Shown here: positions 41,888-50,460 of the stretch, in pieces
How positions within the stretch are numbered: position 1 is the stretch's first letter
Layout: each line of letters opens with the position of its first letter
Origin: Candidatus Zixiibacteriota bacterium
GTDB lineage: Bacteria > RBG-13-66-14 > B26-G2 > WVWN01
DNA: 64,000 nt
Reading direction: 5' to 3'
Assembly: GCA_030613505.1 (NCBI GenBank)
Contig: JAUWLW010000004.1
Span: 1-64,000 of the forward strand
The notes under the pieces: generated by a model
Seen by the model: the letters and a program-made list of their open reading frames with translations, nothing else
The model's database searches: none
What the model was told of the DNA's origin: nothing
Translations under genes and position numbers: made by a program

Positions 41888-42634
41888 ATGGCGGTAATAG
41901 GTAACATACGGGACCTGACGTTGGTCGATCTCTTCCAGATAGTGCAGTTGGGAAGGCGCACCTGCGTCTTGACGGTGGACGACGAGCGCGGCGTTTGGTA
42001 CAGGACGTACTTCGCCGACGGCTTCGTCATTTACGCCGATTCCAATAAACGCTACGCGCCGCTGGGCGAAGACCTCGTCAACGCCGACGCGATAACGCGC
42101 GACCAACTTAAAGCCGCGTTGGCGGAGTACGAAGCCTCGGGCGCTGACCGCCCCCGCTTCGGCACGTTCCTCCTCTACCGGGGCGTCATCGACCGCGAGA
42201 CGCTGGTAGAATTTATACAACACAAGATAAAGATAAAGCTGTTCGACATGTTCCTGATCGAGGACGGGACGTTCACGTACGAACTCGCGCCTTACCGGCT
42301 GGACGAGGACATTACCGTTTCGATATCCGTAACCGAGATCGTTATGGAGTCGACCAAACGGGTCGACGACTACAAGCGGCTGGGTAAAAGGATACCGTCG
42401 GTGGACCTCGTCGTCCGCAAGGAAACTCGGCCTTGGGCCGAACTTTTGCGCGGCGACTATGAGTTTTCCGGCATGGAGAAGGAGGTCCTGGGGCTTGCGG
42501 ACAAGGGTCTGACCATCCGGGAAATGGCGAAAGCCCTCAACATCGACGATCAACTGCATCTATTGAGGATCGTGAACGGCTTTTTGAACCTCGGCCTCGT
42601 CCGGCTGGGGATGCCCGAGCCGGCTTTCGATTGA
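41888..42634 (+). CDS. DUF4388 (PATAN) domain protein
   Basis: From ATG 41888 the protein has 248 residues (a TTG at 41855 is possible). Residues 1-130 form the DUF4388/PATAN domain: GNIRDLTLVDLFQIVQLGRR, CVLTVDDERGVWYRTYFADG and GTFLLYRGVIDRETLVEFIQ. The C-terminal part (GMEKEVLGLADKGLTIREMA, then LLRIVNGFLNLGLV) looks like a winged-helix. Such proteins act in two-component and motility signalling, e.g. in Myxococcales and cyanobacteria; the partner is unknown here. The gene stands alone with its own promoter and terminator. Confidence 0.85.
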   Translation: MAVIGNIRDLTLVDLFQIVQLGRRTCVLTVDDERGVWYRTYFADGFVIYADSNKRYAPLGEDLVNADAITRDQLKAALAEYEASGADRPRFGTFLLYRGVIDRETLVEFIQHKIKIKLFDMFLIEDGTFTYELAPYRLDEDITVSISVTEIVMESTKRVDDYKRLGKRIPSVDLVVRKETRPWAELLRGDYEFSGMEKEVLGLADKGLTIREMAKALNIDDQLHLLRIVNGFLNLGLVRLGMPEPAFD

Positions 42635-42653
42635 CGTAGTAAGGTCAACGCGC

Positions 42654-42683
42654 AAGGGGCGCCCGCGGGGGGCGCCCTTTTTT
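42654..42683 (+). terminator. Terminator after the DUF4388 gene
   Basis: AAGGGGCGCC (42654-42663), loop CGCGGGG, GGCGCCCTT (42671-42679) continuing into a T-run to 42683. Confidence 0.85.
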
Positions 42684-42765
42684 ATCGCTGGTGCTCTTTG
42701 CTGTGTCCGTGCCGGCTTAAATATCGGGGCCCCGCTCAGTTCGCCTCGAGCTCTCGTCTCATCCC

Positions 42766-44373
42766 CTACCGTATGACTCTGCATTCTTCCGGGACCGTTG
42801 CCAACGAGAAGTCCGGGACGCCTTCGCGCCAGCCCGCGCGACGCACGACGACGGTATGGCCCGGGTTCTCGTATATTACGGCGAATTTCTTGTAGGCACC
42901 GTAAAACGATTTTATTTGGCGCCGGGTCTTGTAGTTTACGAATATGGCTATCCGAATTTTATTCCTTTTTAAAATGTACGGCAGGTACCAGAGGTCCCTC
43001 TCTACCTGCCAGGCCGGACATATATAAAAATTAAGCGGGTAGTTGCTATACGCCTGAATGGCGTAGTTGCTGTAGTTATCTTGGTTTTGTTCCATATAAA
43101 CTATTTCATCCGGCGCCAACTTGCCCCGCTGCCACAGGTCGCGCAACTTAAACGCCAGCTCGGCGTCGAGGGTGTGGCTCGTGTAGCACGGCCCGGGATA
43201 GCCGTAGCCGTAGTCCTTGATGGCGCTGTCGAAATAGGCGGTATAGGCGGCGGCGGCCGCGAGGCCCACCGCCAGCGCGACTTTCGCCGGCCGGCCCTTC
43301 GCCAGACGCCACAGCTCGACCACGGCCAGTCCCGTAAACGGGAAGAGCAGCATAAGGACTATCGAGAAGTACCGCTCCGGGGAGAAGCCGACGCCCACGA
43401 CGACCATGACGACCGTGAGGCCTACGAAGAGAGTTACGGTTCCCGCCCATATTATAAGGCGGCCTTCGTTGCGTAGGCGGCGGCGCCAGACCAGTACGGC
43501 GCCGAGCACGCCCAGCGCCGCGGCCACGCGGCCGTCGGCCCACAGGCGCTCGAGGCCGTAGTACGTCCGCCGGTACCAGTGCAAGTTGGTGAGGACCGCC
43601 GCGGTGTCGGCCTTAACGCCGGATAGGGCGGGCCAGAAGCCGGCGCCCGCGCCGAGCAGCGCTTTATGACCCGCGAAGACGCCCACTAACGCGAGCGGAG
43701 CCGCCCACAAAACCCACCCCAACACGTCGCGCGGCCGCGAGCGGAACAGCCGGTACCCGGAATAGAGTACGAGCAAGAGCCCCCCCTCGTAGCGCGACAG
43801 GGTGGCCGCGGCCAGGCACAGGCCAGCGGCCGCGGCGCCCCGCCGGCCGGCCGCGGCGCGGGCGGCCGCGTAAAACGCCGCCGCGGTCCAGAAGAAGAAG
43901 ACGCTCTCGGCCATCCCCTCGGACAGCGTCAGGTTGTGGTGGACCGGCGAGAAGATGAATAGGAGCGCCGCTACGCTGCCCGCCAACGGCCCCGCCAGTT
44001 GCCGCCCGAGTAAATACAAAAACAGCGCCGTACCCGCGCCGGCGGCGACGTTCAGTATCGTGCCGCTCCAATAGATGTCCGGGTACACCTTGAGCAGCGC
44101 CGCCCAAAGCCAAAGGTGGAGCGGTTGGAATTGATGGGGTTGGAAAATGGCGAAGTCGCCGAACGCCAAGTTGTAGGCCTCTATACCGCGCGCCGGGCCG
44201 TCGGCGATGTACGTGAGCCTTATGTAGCGTGGTATATAAACGTAGAGGCAGTATATCGAAACCAGGACTTTCAGAACGAACAAGCCCCAGGGTGCAAAGC
44301 GCTCGAGCCAAAGGCGCCGAACGCTCCGCCGTCCCGAAATACCGCTGTCTTGACCTTCCATAAAACCGAACAC
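42766..44373 (-). CDS. GT39-like membrane glycosyltransferase
   Basis: The 535-residue protein (GTG start; ATG 44361 is possible) has about 10-11 transmembrane helices. The first periplasmic loop GIEAYNLAFGDFAIFQPHQF carries acidic residues as in the ArnT/PMT superfamily, and LSRYEGGLLLVLYSGYR and GFSPERYFSIVLMLLFPF follow. These enzymes use polyprenyl-phosphate sugars to glycosylate lipids or proteins outside the inner membrane. The C-terminal 110 residues are soluble. It lies 69 bases after the SPASM radical SAM gene on the same strand. The acceptor is unknown. Confidence 0.8.
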   Translation of the reverse strand: MFGFMEGQDSGISGRRSVRRLWLERFAPWGLFVLKVLVSIYCLYVYIPRYIRLTYIADGPARGIEAYNLAFGDFAIFQPHQFQPLHLWLWAALLKVYPDIYWSGTILNVAAGAGTALFLYLLGRQLAGPLAGSVAALLFIFSPVHHNLTLSEGMAESVFFFWTAAAFYAAARAAAGRRGAAAAGLCLAAATLSRYEGGLLLVLYSGYRLFRSRPRDVLGWVLWAAPLALVGVFAGHKALLGAGAGFWPALSGVKADTAAVLTNLHWYRRTYYGLERLWADGRVAAALGVLGAVLVWRRRLRNEGRLIIWAGTVTLFVGLTVVMVVVGVGFSPERYFSIVLMLLFPFTGLAVVELWRLAKGRPAKVALAVGLAAAAAYTAYFDSAIKDYGYGYPGPCYTSHTLDAELAFKLRDLWQRGKLAPDEIVYMEQNQDNYSNYAIQAYSNYPLNFYICPAWQVERDLWYLPYILKRNKIRIAIFVNYKTRRQIKSFYGAYKKFAVIYENPGHTVVVRRAGWREGVPDFSLATVPEECRVIR

Positions 44374-44442
44374 GCTCCCCGAATAGCTATCGCCGCATAT
44401 TAATACGTCCCTATTTAGAGCTCAAGGGTTTTACTTTCCGCT

Positions 44443-45588
44443 TTAGTCGCTGAACAGGCCGCAGCAACGGCTGCATCCCGGAAATAGGCGTCGGGAGGCA
44501 AGCTCGGCGCGGAACCGTCGGAACGCCGGCCCATTCCAGATTTCGCTGAACGGTCTTTCGCGCACGTTGCCGACGTCGAGGCCCAGGCACGGCGACACGG
44601 TCCCGTCCGGTAGTACGTCCGTTCGGAGCCAGCGCGAGAAACACGCATTGCGAAAATTACGGCGGGGGTTTGCGTAAAAGGGTTCCAACTCGCTTTCAGC
44701 TAGGTCCGGGTAAAAGTTTACCGGAAAGGGCCAATTTCTATTTTTTATCGCTTTTGCCTCTCGCCGGAGCACGTCGACGTCCACCGGCGGCGTCTCCGTC
44801 GTTACGAAGCCCTGCAAATAGGTCGTGTCCTGGCCGAAGAGTTCCGCGAAGAGAGCGCGCTGCGCGTCGGCGGTCTGTTGGTCCGTAAACCACTGGTGCT
44901 GGAAGGTGAATTCGTCGAGTGGCAAATCCAAGAATAACGTGGGGAGGCTCGCGAGCGAGGCGACGTTGGCGTTCGTGATGGTGCAGGTAATTTTAACGTA
45001 CGGCGTTCGGCCGCGGCGCCGCGCCGCCCGGGCGGCGAGAACCGCGTCGAGGCCTTCCTTCGTCCGGACGAAAGAACCCGGCGAACGACGTTGACCGTCG
45101 TGCACCGCCGGCGGCCCGTCCACCGATACCATTATGCTATCCAAGCCGACGTCGACCAGCGCTTCGGCGTCGCGGCCAAGGAACGTGCCGTTGGTGTTGG
45201 CGCCGCAGCGCAGGCCGCGGCTCTTTACGTACGCGATGAAATCGAGCGCGTCGCGGCGCAGGAACGGCTCGCCGCCGGTTACGCCGATGCGCGGCCGCCA
45301 CCGGGCTATGTCGTCCACTACGTTTTTGAGTTCGCCTAGCGTCAGCTCGTCCCGGGCGAGGAGGTACGCGTCCCCCTCGAGCCGCCGCGAATGTTCGACC
45401 CAGCACATCTCGCAATTGAGGTTGCACCGCCGCGTGAGCCAGAAGCTCACGGCGTACGGCGCGAGAGCCCGGCCTCGGCCGAGCCGCCGCTCGAGCTTGA
45501 GCGCGACGCGGGCGCGTTTTACCGCCTCGCGCAAGAGCTCGCCGGCCGAGCGGCTGATTATCTTCTTAACGTATTGCTCGACAGCCAT
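44443..45588 (-). CDS. Radical SAM protein with SPASM domain
   Basis: The 381-residue protein has the radical SAM cluster CNLNCEMC (about residues 54-61), GVTGGEPFLRRD, ANTNGTFLG and VSVDGPPAVHD. The C-terminal SPASM region has NACFSRWLRTDVLPDGTVSP and CLGLDVGNVRERPFSEIWN, with CSRCC near the end, which would hold an auxiliary 4Fe-4S cluster. Relatives modify peptides or, as in glycan loci, act on sugars or lipids. No peptide substrate is seen. It is transcribed from a consensus promoter ending 12 bases before its ATG, with no SD. Confidence 0.9.
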   Translation of the reverse strand: MAVEQYVKKIISRSAGELLREAVKRARVALKLERRLGRGRALAPYAVSFWLTRRCNLNCEMCWVEHSRRLEGDAYLLARDELTLGELKNVVDDIARWRPRIGVTGGEPFLRRDALDFIAYVKSRGLRCGANTNGTFLGRDAEALVDVGLDSIMVSVDGPPAVHDGQRRSPGSFVRTKEGLDAVLAARAARRRGRTPYVKITCTITNANVASLASLPTLFLDLPLDEFTFQHQWFTDQQTADAQRALFAELFGQDTTYLQGFVTTETPPVDVDVLRREAKAIKNRNWPFPVNFYPDLAESELEPFYANPRRNFRNACFSRWLRTDVLPDGTVSPCLGLDVGNVRERPFSEIWNGPAFRRFRAELASRRLFPGCSRCCGLFSD

Positions 45589-45600
45589 AAATAACGAGGA

Positions 45601-45629
45601 ATATTAACACGGCGCGTCGTCGTCGTCAA
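45601..45629 (-). promoter_or_regulatory. Promoter of the SPASM radical SAM / GT39 unit
   Basis: TTGACG (45629-45624), 17-base spacer, TAATAT (45606-45601) on the minus strand. Predicted leader about 5-6 bases. Confidence 0.7.
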
Positions 45630-45653
45630 TCTGTGCCAAATATCACAAAATGC

Positions 45654-45682
45654 TTGACTTCGGCGCCGAGGTGTGTTATCGA
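45654..45682 (+). promoter_or_regulatory. Candidate promoter of the nuo operon
   Basis: TTGACT (45654-45659), 17-base spacer, TATCGA (45677-45682), 28 bases before the TTG start of nuoA. The -10 box is weak. Confidence 0.5.
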
Positions 45683-45710
45683 GAGGGAAAATTCCACCGA
45701 GGTAAATATA

Positions 45711-46067
45711 TTGCTAACCGACTACGCGTTCGTTGCGTTCTTTATCGTCTTCGGCTGCTTCTTCGTCGCCGCGGCCCTTATCGGCGCCTGGTTTATTCGT
45801 CCTCAGCGGCCCAGCCGGATTAAGGGCGACATCTACGAGTGCGGCGAGACGACCCGCGGCACCTCCTGGGTCCAATACAACGTCCGGTTTTACCTTGTCG
45901 CCTTGGCGTTCGTGATCTTCGACGTCGAGGTGGCTTTTCTTTTACCTTGGGCCGTCGCCGCGAAGAGGCTGGGCCTGTACGCTTTCGTCGAGATGATGAT
46001 ATTCGTCGGCATCCTCCTCGTAGCGCTGGTGTACGCGTGGCGCAAGGGGGCCCTCAAGTGGGCGTAA
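45711..46067 (+). CDS. nuoA: NADH-quinone oxidoreductase subunit A
   Basis: From TTG 45711 the protein has 118 residues, the usual NuoA length, with SD GAGG eight bases upstream; the open frame back to 45633 would add a non-hydrophobic stretch. Three membrane helices, with [20 protein letters not shown] (the conserved quinone-cavity loop) and [20 protein letters not shown] between the first two. It is the first gene of the complex I operon. Confidence 0.93.
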   Translation: MLTDYAFVAFFIVFGCFFVAAALIGAWFIRPQRPSRIKGDIYECGETTRGTSWVQYNVRFYLVALAFVIFDVEVAFLLPWAVAAKRLGLYAFVEMMIFVGILLVALVYAWRKGALKWA

Positions 46068-46627
46068 TCGCCAGGCTTCCGGTTTATTGGGAGAAGCTGC
46101 CCGGCGGCGGCATCGTTACGACGAACCTCGAGAAGCTTCTCAACTGGTCGCGCGCCTCGAGCGTCTGGTACATGATATTCGGCCTCGCTTGCTGCGCCAT
46201 CGAGATGATGTCGGCGGGCGCGTCGCGCTACGACTTCGACCGCTTCGGCATGATGTTCCGGGCGACGCCGCGCCAATCCGATTTAATGTTTATCTCCGGG
46301 ACCATCACGCTAAAGATGGCGCCGCGCATTCGCCGCTTGTGGGAGCAGCTGGCCGAGCCGCGCTACGTCATCGCCATGGGCTCCTGCGCCATCTCGGGCG
46401 GCGGCTTCTATTATGACGCGTACAGCGTACTTAAAGGTATAGACAAAATAATCCCGGTGGACGTCTACGTCCCCGGCTGCCCGCCCCGGCCCGAAGCGCT
46501 TATGCACGGCTGCCTGAAGCTGCAGGAGAAGATTAAAGGCGAGAGTCTGGTGCAGGCTTTCGGGAGCTTCGACGAAGAGCACACGCCTCGCGAGCGCCTC
46601 GACGGCCGGTGGATTCTGGCGAAGTAA
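46058..46627 (+). CDS. nuoB: NADH-quinone oxidoreductase subunit B
   Basis: The 189-residue protein starts at a GTG within the end of nuoA (10-base overlap). [11 protein letters not shown] (Cys45-Cys46), GSCAISGG and [10 protein letters not shown] supply the four Cys ligands of cluster N2, the last iron-sulfur cluster before quinone. The region [20 protein letters not shown] is also typical. Confidence 0.96.
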   Translation: MGVIARLPVYWEKLPGGGIVTTNLEKLLNWSRASSVWYMIFGLACCAIEMMSAGASRYDFDRFGMMFRATPRQSDLMFISGTITLKMAPRIRRLWEQLAEPRYVIAMGSCAISGGGFYYDAYSVLKGIDKIIPVDVYVPGCPPRPEALMHGCLKLQEKIKGESLVQAFGSFDEEHTPRERLDGRWILAK

Positions 46628-46687
46628 TCAAGTCGGTTTAATCCTCTCTTTCACTGTTCTTTCGGCTGGTTGAGATTCGGACCGCAT

Positions 46688-47182
46688 ATGGCCGGATTAC
46701 CTCTCGATCATATAGCAGACAAGATCAAGGACGCGGTAGGGGACGTCGTCGTCGAGGTGAACGAGGGCGACCGGGTCCCCTTTGTGAGAGTGGAGGCCAA
46801 CGCCGTCGCCCGGGTGGCGCGCTTCCTGCGCGACGACGGCGAGCTGGCCTTTGATTTCTTGATGTACATAACCGCGGTCGACTTCCCGGACGAAGACAAG
46901 CTCACGCTCGTATATTATTACTTCTCCTACCAGAACCAACAATCGCTGATGGTAAAGGCCGACGTGCCGCGTCAGGGCGGCACGGCGCGGTCGATAGCCC
47001 ACATCTACGCCGCCGCCGATTGGCTCGAGCGCGAGGTCTACGACCTCTTCGGCGTGACCTTCGACGGCCACCCCAACCTCGAGCGCATCCTGACGCCCGA
47101 GGGCTTCGAGGGCCACCCGCTCCTCAAGGATTTTGCGAGCGAGGACTACGTGCCGTTCCCGGATAAGATGCCGGGGAAGTAG
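46688..47182 (+). CDS. nuoC: NADH-quinone oxidoreductase subunit C
   Basis: From ATG 46688 the protein has 164 residues (TTG 46670 possible). FLMYITAVDFPDEDKLTLVY, SIAHIYAAADWLEREVYDLF and GVTFDGHPNLERILTPEGFE, then GHPLLKDF, are the NuoC signature. It is a separate polypeptide, not fused to NuoD. NuoC is part of the peripheral arm next to NuoB, NuoD and NuoI. Confidence 0.95.
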   Translation: MAGLPLDHIADKIKDAVGDVVVEVNEGDRVPFVRVEANAVARVARFLRDDGELAFDFLMYITAVDFPDEDKLTLVYYYFSYQNQQSLMVKADVPRQGGTARSIAHIYAAADWLEREVYDLFGVTFDGHPNLERILTPEGFEGHPLLKDFASEDYVPFPDKMPGK

Positions 47183-47205
47183 CTTAACGTATTTTAGCAA
47201 GTTCT

Positions 47206-48321
47206 ATGGCCACCGATACCGCTATACATACTCAAGAGTTCCAGGTCAACATGGGGCCGCAGCACCCGTCGACGCACGGCGTCTTTCGCATGGTGCTGAC
47301 GATGGACGGCGAGCGCGTCGTCGACTGCGAGCCCCACGTCGGCTTCCTTCACCGCTCGATGGAGAAGATGGCCGAGAACCGCCTCTACATCCAGTTCCTG
47401 CCGATGGCGGACCGCATCGACTACTTGAGCTCGTTGTTCTGCAGCGTGGCGCACTGCCAGGCGGTCGAGCAGCTTATGGAGATCGAGGTGCCGCCGCGGG
47501 CCAAGTACCTCCGCACGATGTTCATGGAACTCAACCGAATAGCCTCGCACTGCATCTTCTTCGGCGTCTTCGCGCTCGACCTGGGCGCCGTGACGCCCTT
47601 CCTATACGGCTTCCGCGAGCGCGAGCTCACCATGGACCTGTTGGAGATGACGACTGGCCAGCGGATAACGTTCAACTACCCGCGCTTCGGCGGCGTGGCG
47701 GCGGACCTGCCCGATTCGTTCTTCGCCGTGGCGGAGAAGTTCCTGAAAGTTTTTCCGGGCAGAATTACCGACTACGAGCGCATCCTAAACGAGAACGAGA
47801 TCTTCCTGGCGCGGACGAAGGGCGTAGGCGTCGTCGACGGCGCGCGGGCTATAAACTACGGCTGGAGCGGTCCTAACCTCCGCGCCTCGGGCGTGAACTT
47901 CGACCTCCGTCAGAATATGCCGTACGAGGCGTACGGCGAGTTGGGGTACGAGGCCGTGGTGCTCTCGAACGGCGATTGCTACGACCGCTACCTGGTCCGC
48001 ATCCTCGAAATGCGCGCCTCCCACGCGCTCATAAAGAAGTGCCTGGAGGGGTTGCCCGACGGGCCGATCGTTAAGGAGAAAGTGTCCAAGTTCCCCAAGG
48101 TCCCGGCGGGCGAGGTCTACGCGCGCGTCGAGTCGCCGCGGGGCGACTACGGCCTGTACCTCGTCTCGGACGGCACCAACAAACCATACCGCTACAAGCT
48201 CCGGACGCCGTCGTTCAACAACCTCTCGATGATACGGGAGATGCTCCCGGGCGTGTACCTGGCGGACGTCGTGCCGATATTCGGCTCGCTGGACGTCATC
48301 TTGCCGGACGTCGACAGGTAG
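47206..48321 (+). CDS. nuoD: NADH-quinone oxidoreductase subunit D
   Basis: The 371-residue protein has the NMGPQHPSTHGVFRMVL opening with the quinone-site His, EPHVGFLHRSMEKMAENR, YLSSLFCSVAHC, LNRIASHCIFFGVFALDLGA and the C-terminal IFGSLDVILPDVDR. It forms the quinone pocket with NuoB. It lacks the four nickel-binding Cys of related hydrogenases (the N-terminal and C-terminal CxxC are absent), so it is a complex I subunit and not a hydrogenase large subunit. Confidence 0.96.
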   Translation: MATDTAIHTQEFQVNMGPQHPSTHGVFRMVLTMDGERVVDCEPHVGFLHRSMEKMAENRLYIQFLPMADRIDYLSSLFCSVAHCQAVEQLMEIEVPPRAKYLRTMFMELNRIASHCIFFGVFALDLGAVTPFLYGFRERELTMDLLEMTTGQRITFNYPRFGGVAADLPDSFFAVAEKFLKVFPGRITDYERILNENEIFLARTKGVGVVDGARAINYGWSGPNLRASGVNFDLRQNMPYEAYGELGYEAVVLSNGDCYDRYLVRILEMRASHALIKKCLEGLPDGPIVKEKVSKFPKVPAGEVYARVESPRGDYGLYLVSDGTNKPYRYKLRTPSFNNLSMIREMLPGVYLADVVPIFGSLDVILPDVDR

Positions 48322-48337
48322 TTATTGCGCGAAGCGT

Positions 48338-49366
48338 ATGATAATTCACCCCGTACTCTCTTGGCTCAACGAATGGTGGCAGGGCGTCGTGGCGACCTAC
48401 GGCCTGCCGTCGTGCTTCGTTCCGGCGGCGCAGATGGTCGTCCACGCGATATTAATAGGCGGCTTCATCGCGGTACTGGTTCTATTCCTCATCTGGCTCA
48501 CGCGCAAGGTTTCGGCACACATCCAGCAGCGCTTCGGCCCCATGCGGGTGGGGTGGCACGGCTCCGTTCAAACCGTCGCCGACGCGCTAAAGCTGATGCA
48601 GAAGGAGGACACGACGCCGCGCAGCTGCGACCGGCCGGTCTTCAACATAGCGCCGTTTTTGGCCTTCGCGCCCACTATCGTGGCCTTCGTCGTCATCCCG
48701 TTCGGCGACGGCGCTATCATCCGCGACCTCAACATCGGCGTGCTATTCCTCTTCGCGATCACGACCATAAACGTCATCGGCGTAATTTCCGGCGGCTGGG
48801 CGTCGGGTTCGAAGTACTCGCTGTTGGGCGGGTTCCGCTCCGCGGCGCAGCTTGTCTCGTACGAGGTCCCGTTGGTGCTCTCGGCGCTGGGCGTCATCAT
48901 GCTCGCCGGCTCCATGAAGATGGGGGCCATCGTCGACGCGCAGAGCCGGATCTGGTTTGTGGCGTACCAGCCGTTGGCGTTCGTTATTTACATTATCGCG
49001 GCCACGGCGGAGGTGAACCGGACGCCGTTCGACATCCCGGAGGCGGAGCAGGAGATCGTCGCGGGGTTCAACGTCGAGTACTCCGGCATGAAGTTCGCGA
49101 TGTTCTTCCTGGCCGAGTTCGCGAACATGTTCCTTATCGCGGCGATAGCGGCCACGCTCTTTCTGGGCGGGTGGCGGGGGCCGTGGCTGCCGGGCGAGTT
49201 CTGGTTTTTAGCGAAATCTTTCGCGATCGTATTGCTGTTGATGTTCTTCAGGTGGACCTATCCCCGGCTGCGCGTCGACCAGCTGATGTCGTTCGCGTGG
49301 AAGTTCTTGCTGCCGCTCGCTTTTCTTAACTTAATAATAACCGGGCTAATCCTCGTTTTAATATAG
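48338..49366 (+). CDS. nuoH: NADH-quinone oxidoreductase subunit H
   Basis: The 342-residue membrane protein has about eight helices, HIQQRFGPMRVGWHGSVQTV, ADALKLMQKEDTTP, the conserved NRTPFDIPEAEQEIVAGFNV and EYSGMKFAMFFLAEFANMF. NuoH links the peripheral arm to the proton-pumping arm and forms the quinone entry site. The charged E-channel residues are present. Confidence 0.96.
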   Translation: MIIHPVLSWLNEWWQGVVATYGLPSCFVPAAQMVVHAILIGGFIAVLVLFLIWLTRKVSAHIQQRFGPMRVGWHGSVQTVADALKLMQKEDTTPRSCDRPVFNIAPFLAFAPTIVAFVVIPFGDGAIIRDLNIGVLFLFAITTINVIGVISGGWASGSKYSLLGGFRSAAQLVSYEVPLVLSALGVIMLAGSMKMGAIVDAQSRIWFVAYQPLAFVIYIIAATAEVNRTPFDIPEAEQEIVAGFNVEYSGMKFAMFFLAEFANMFLIAAIAATLFLGGWRGPWLPGEFWFLAKSFAIVLLLMFFRWTYPRLRVDQLMSFAWKFLLPLAFLNLIITGLILVLI

Positions 49367-49369
49367 AGT

Positions 49370-49831
49370 ATGAGAGTTTTCCGAGCTATCGGTAGGTTGG
49401 TAAAGGGTACGTGGTGGCTGTTCGTCGGCATGGTTACGACGACCAAGCACTTTTTGCGCCGGGCCATTACGATCCAGTATCCCAAGGAGCGGTTCGAGCA
49501 GTGGCCGCGGTTCCGCGGCCGCGTCGCGATGGTCGCGGGCGACGACGGCGGTCATAAATGTACCGCGTGTGCCCAGTGCATTCGAGTATGCCCGGCGGCT
49601 TGCATTACGCTCGAGCGCCACAAAGAAGGGGGCGTCAAAGGTTTCGTCGTCGACGGATACGTTATCGATATCGGCCTCTGTATTTACTGCGGCCTATGCG
49701 TCGAGGTTTGTAACTTCGACGCGTTGGCGATGGTCCCCGAATACGAGATGTCGGTTTACGACAAGGCGGAGTTGGTATACGACATTCCCAAGTTACTCTC
49801 GCGGCAGCTCGAGCCGGAGTTTAAAAAGTAA
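49370..49831 (+). CDS. nuoI: NADH-quinone oxidoreductase subunit I
   Basis: The 153-residue protein has two 8Fe-type motifs, C64-TA-C67-AQ-C70-IRV-C74-P and C104-IY-C107-GL-C110-VEV-C114, for clusters N6a and N6b, preceded by ITIQYPKERFEQWPRFRGR. In this complex I without NuoEFG, NuoI or an unknown input module would receive electrons, possibly from ferredoxin. Confidence 0.96.
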   Translation: MRVFRAIGRLVKGTWWLFVGMVTTTKHFLRRAITIQYPKERFEQWPRFRGRVAMVAGDDGGHKCTACAQCIRVCPAACITLERHKEGGVKGFVVDGYVIDIGLCIYCGLCVEVCNFDALAMVPEYEMSVYDKAELVYDIPKLLSRQLEPEFKK

Positions 49832-49902
49832 ATACCCGGGTTAATTCTCGGAGAAATCGCCGCAGGGGTCGCAACGGTTTAAAAATAAGGGAATAGGTTA
49901 GG

Positions 49903-50436
49903 ATGAGCGCCGAGATGGAAGTGCGGGGAACATTTTTCCAGGTTTTAAAGCAAGTGTTCCCGCATATTAGCGAGATTGTGGGAGAGGATCTGGCGAAGTA
50001 TTTCCGGGATATCGACGGCGAGGCCTGGTACGACGCGGCCCCGTATCTCGCGGCGATAAAATATCTCCGTGACCGTATATCGCCGCAAGTTATGGTTTTA
50101 ATAGGCAACCAGTTGGTGGAAACGATCAGGGAGCAGGTGCGGGATTCGGACGTTACCTCGCCCCAGGAGTTGGCGGAAAAGTTGCCGGAATTGTACGGCA
50201 ACTTCGTTCGGGGGAAAGGCGCGGGAGACTGGCACGTCGAAGAGTTCGCGCCCGGCAGGGCTATTATCGAAGAAACGGGCGTTACGGGTAACGTGGATTT
50301 TAGCGTAGGGGTTATTAAGAGCAGCTTCGAGGCGGTCGGCGCGTACAACGTGCGGGTCGCGGTTATCGACGACCGCACAAAGGGCGCCGACGCCAACCGC
50401 TACCTGGCGGAATGGATGGAGCCCGACGCGGGCTAA
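49903..50436 (+). CDS. Unknown gene in the nuo operon, possibly V4R/DUF2378-like
   Basis: The 177-residue soluble protein has an alpha-helical first half (GTFFQVLKQVFPHISEIVGE, YLRDRISPQVMVLIGNQLVE) and a beta-rich second half (GDWHVEEFAPGRAIIEETG, GVIKSSFEAVGAYNVRVAVI, then RYLAEWM at the end). The order of secondary structure and the ending pattern resemble V4R, haem-NO-binding and DUF2378 proteins, but no Cys or His ligand typical of these is seen. No signal peptide. It sits between nuoI and nuoJ with 71 and 24 bases of spacing. Its function is unknown. Confidence 0.6.
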   Translation: MSAEMEVRGTFFQVLKQVFPHISEIVGEDLAKYFRDIDGEAWYDAAPYLAAIKYLRDRISPQVMVLIGNQLVETIREQVRDSDVTSPQELAEKLPELYGNFVRGKGAGDWHVEEFAPGRAIIEETGVTGNVDFSVGVIKSSFEAVGAYNVRVAVIDDRTKGADANRYLAEWMEPDAG

Positions 50437-50460
50437 GTACGACGCGGCGGCGTTAAAAAT

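Noticed and set aside
41798-42559. 253-codon open frame antisense to the DUF4388 gene
   Set aside because: A shadow frame from G+C-rich third positions; the plus-strand protein has clear domain motifs and its own promoter.
47206-48321. Membrane-bound hydrogenase instead of complex I
   Set aside because: The NuoD protein lacks the nickel-binding CxxC pairs, and NuoA, J, K and N, which hydrogenases of that type do not share in this form, are present.
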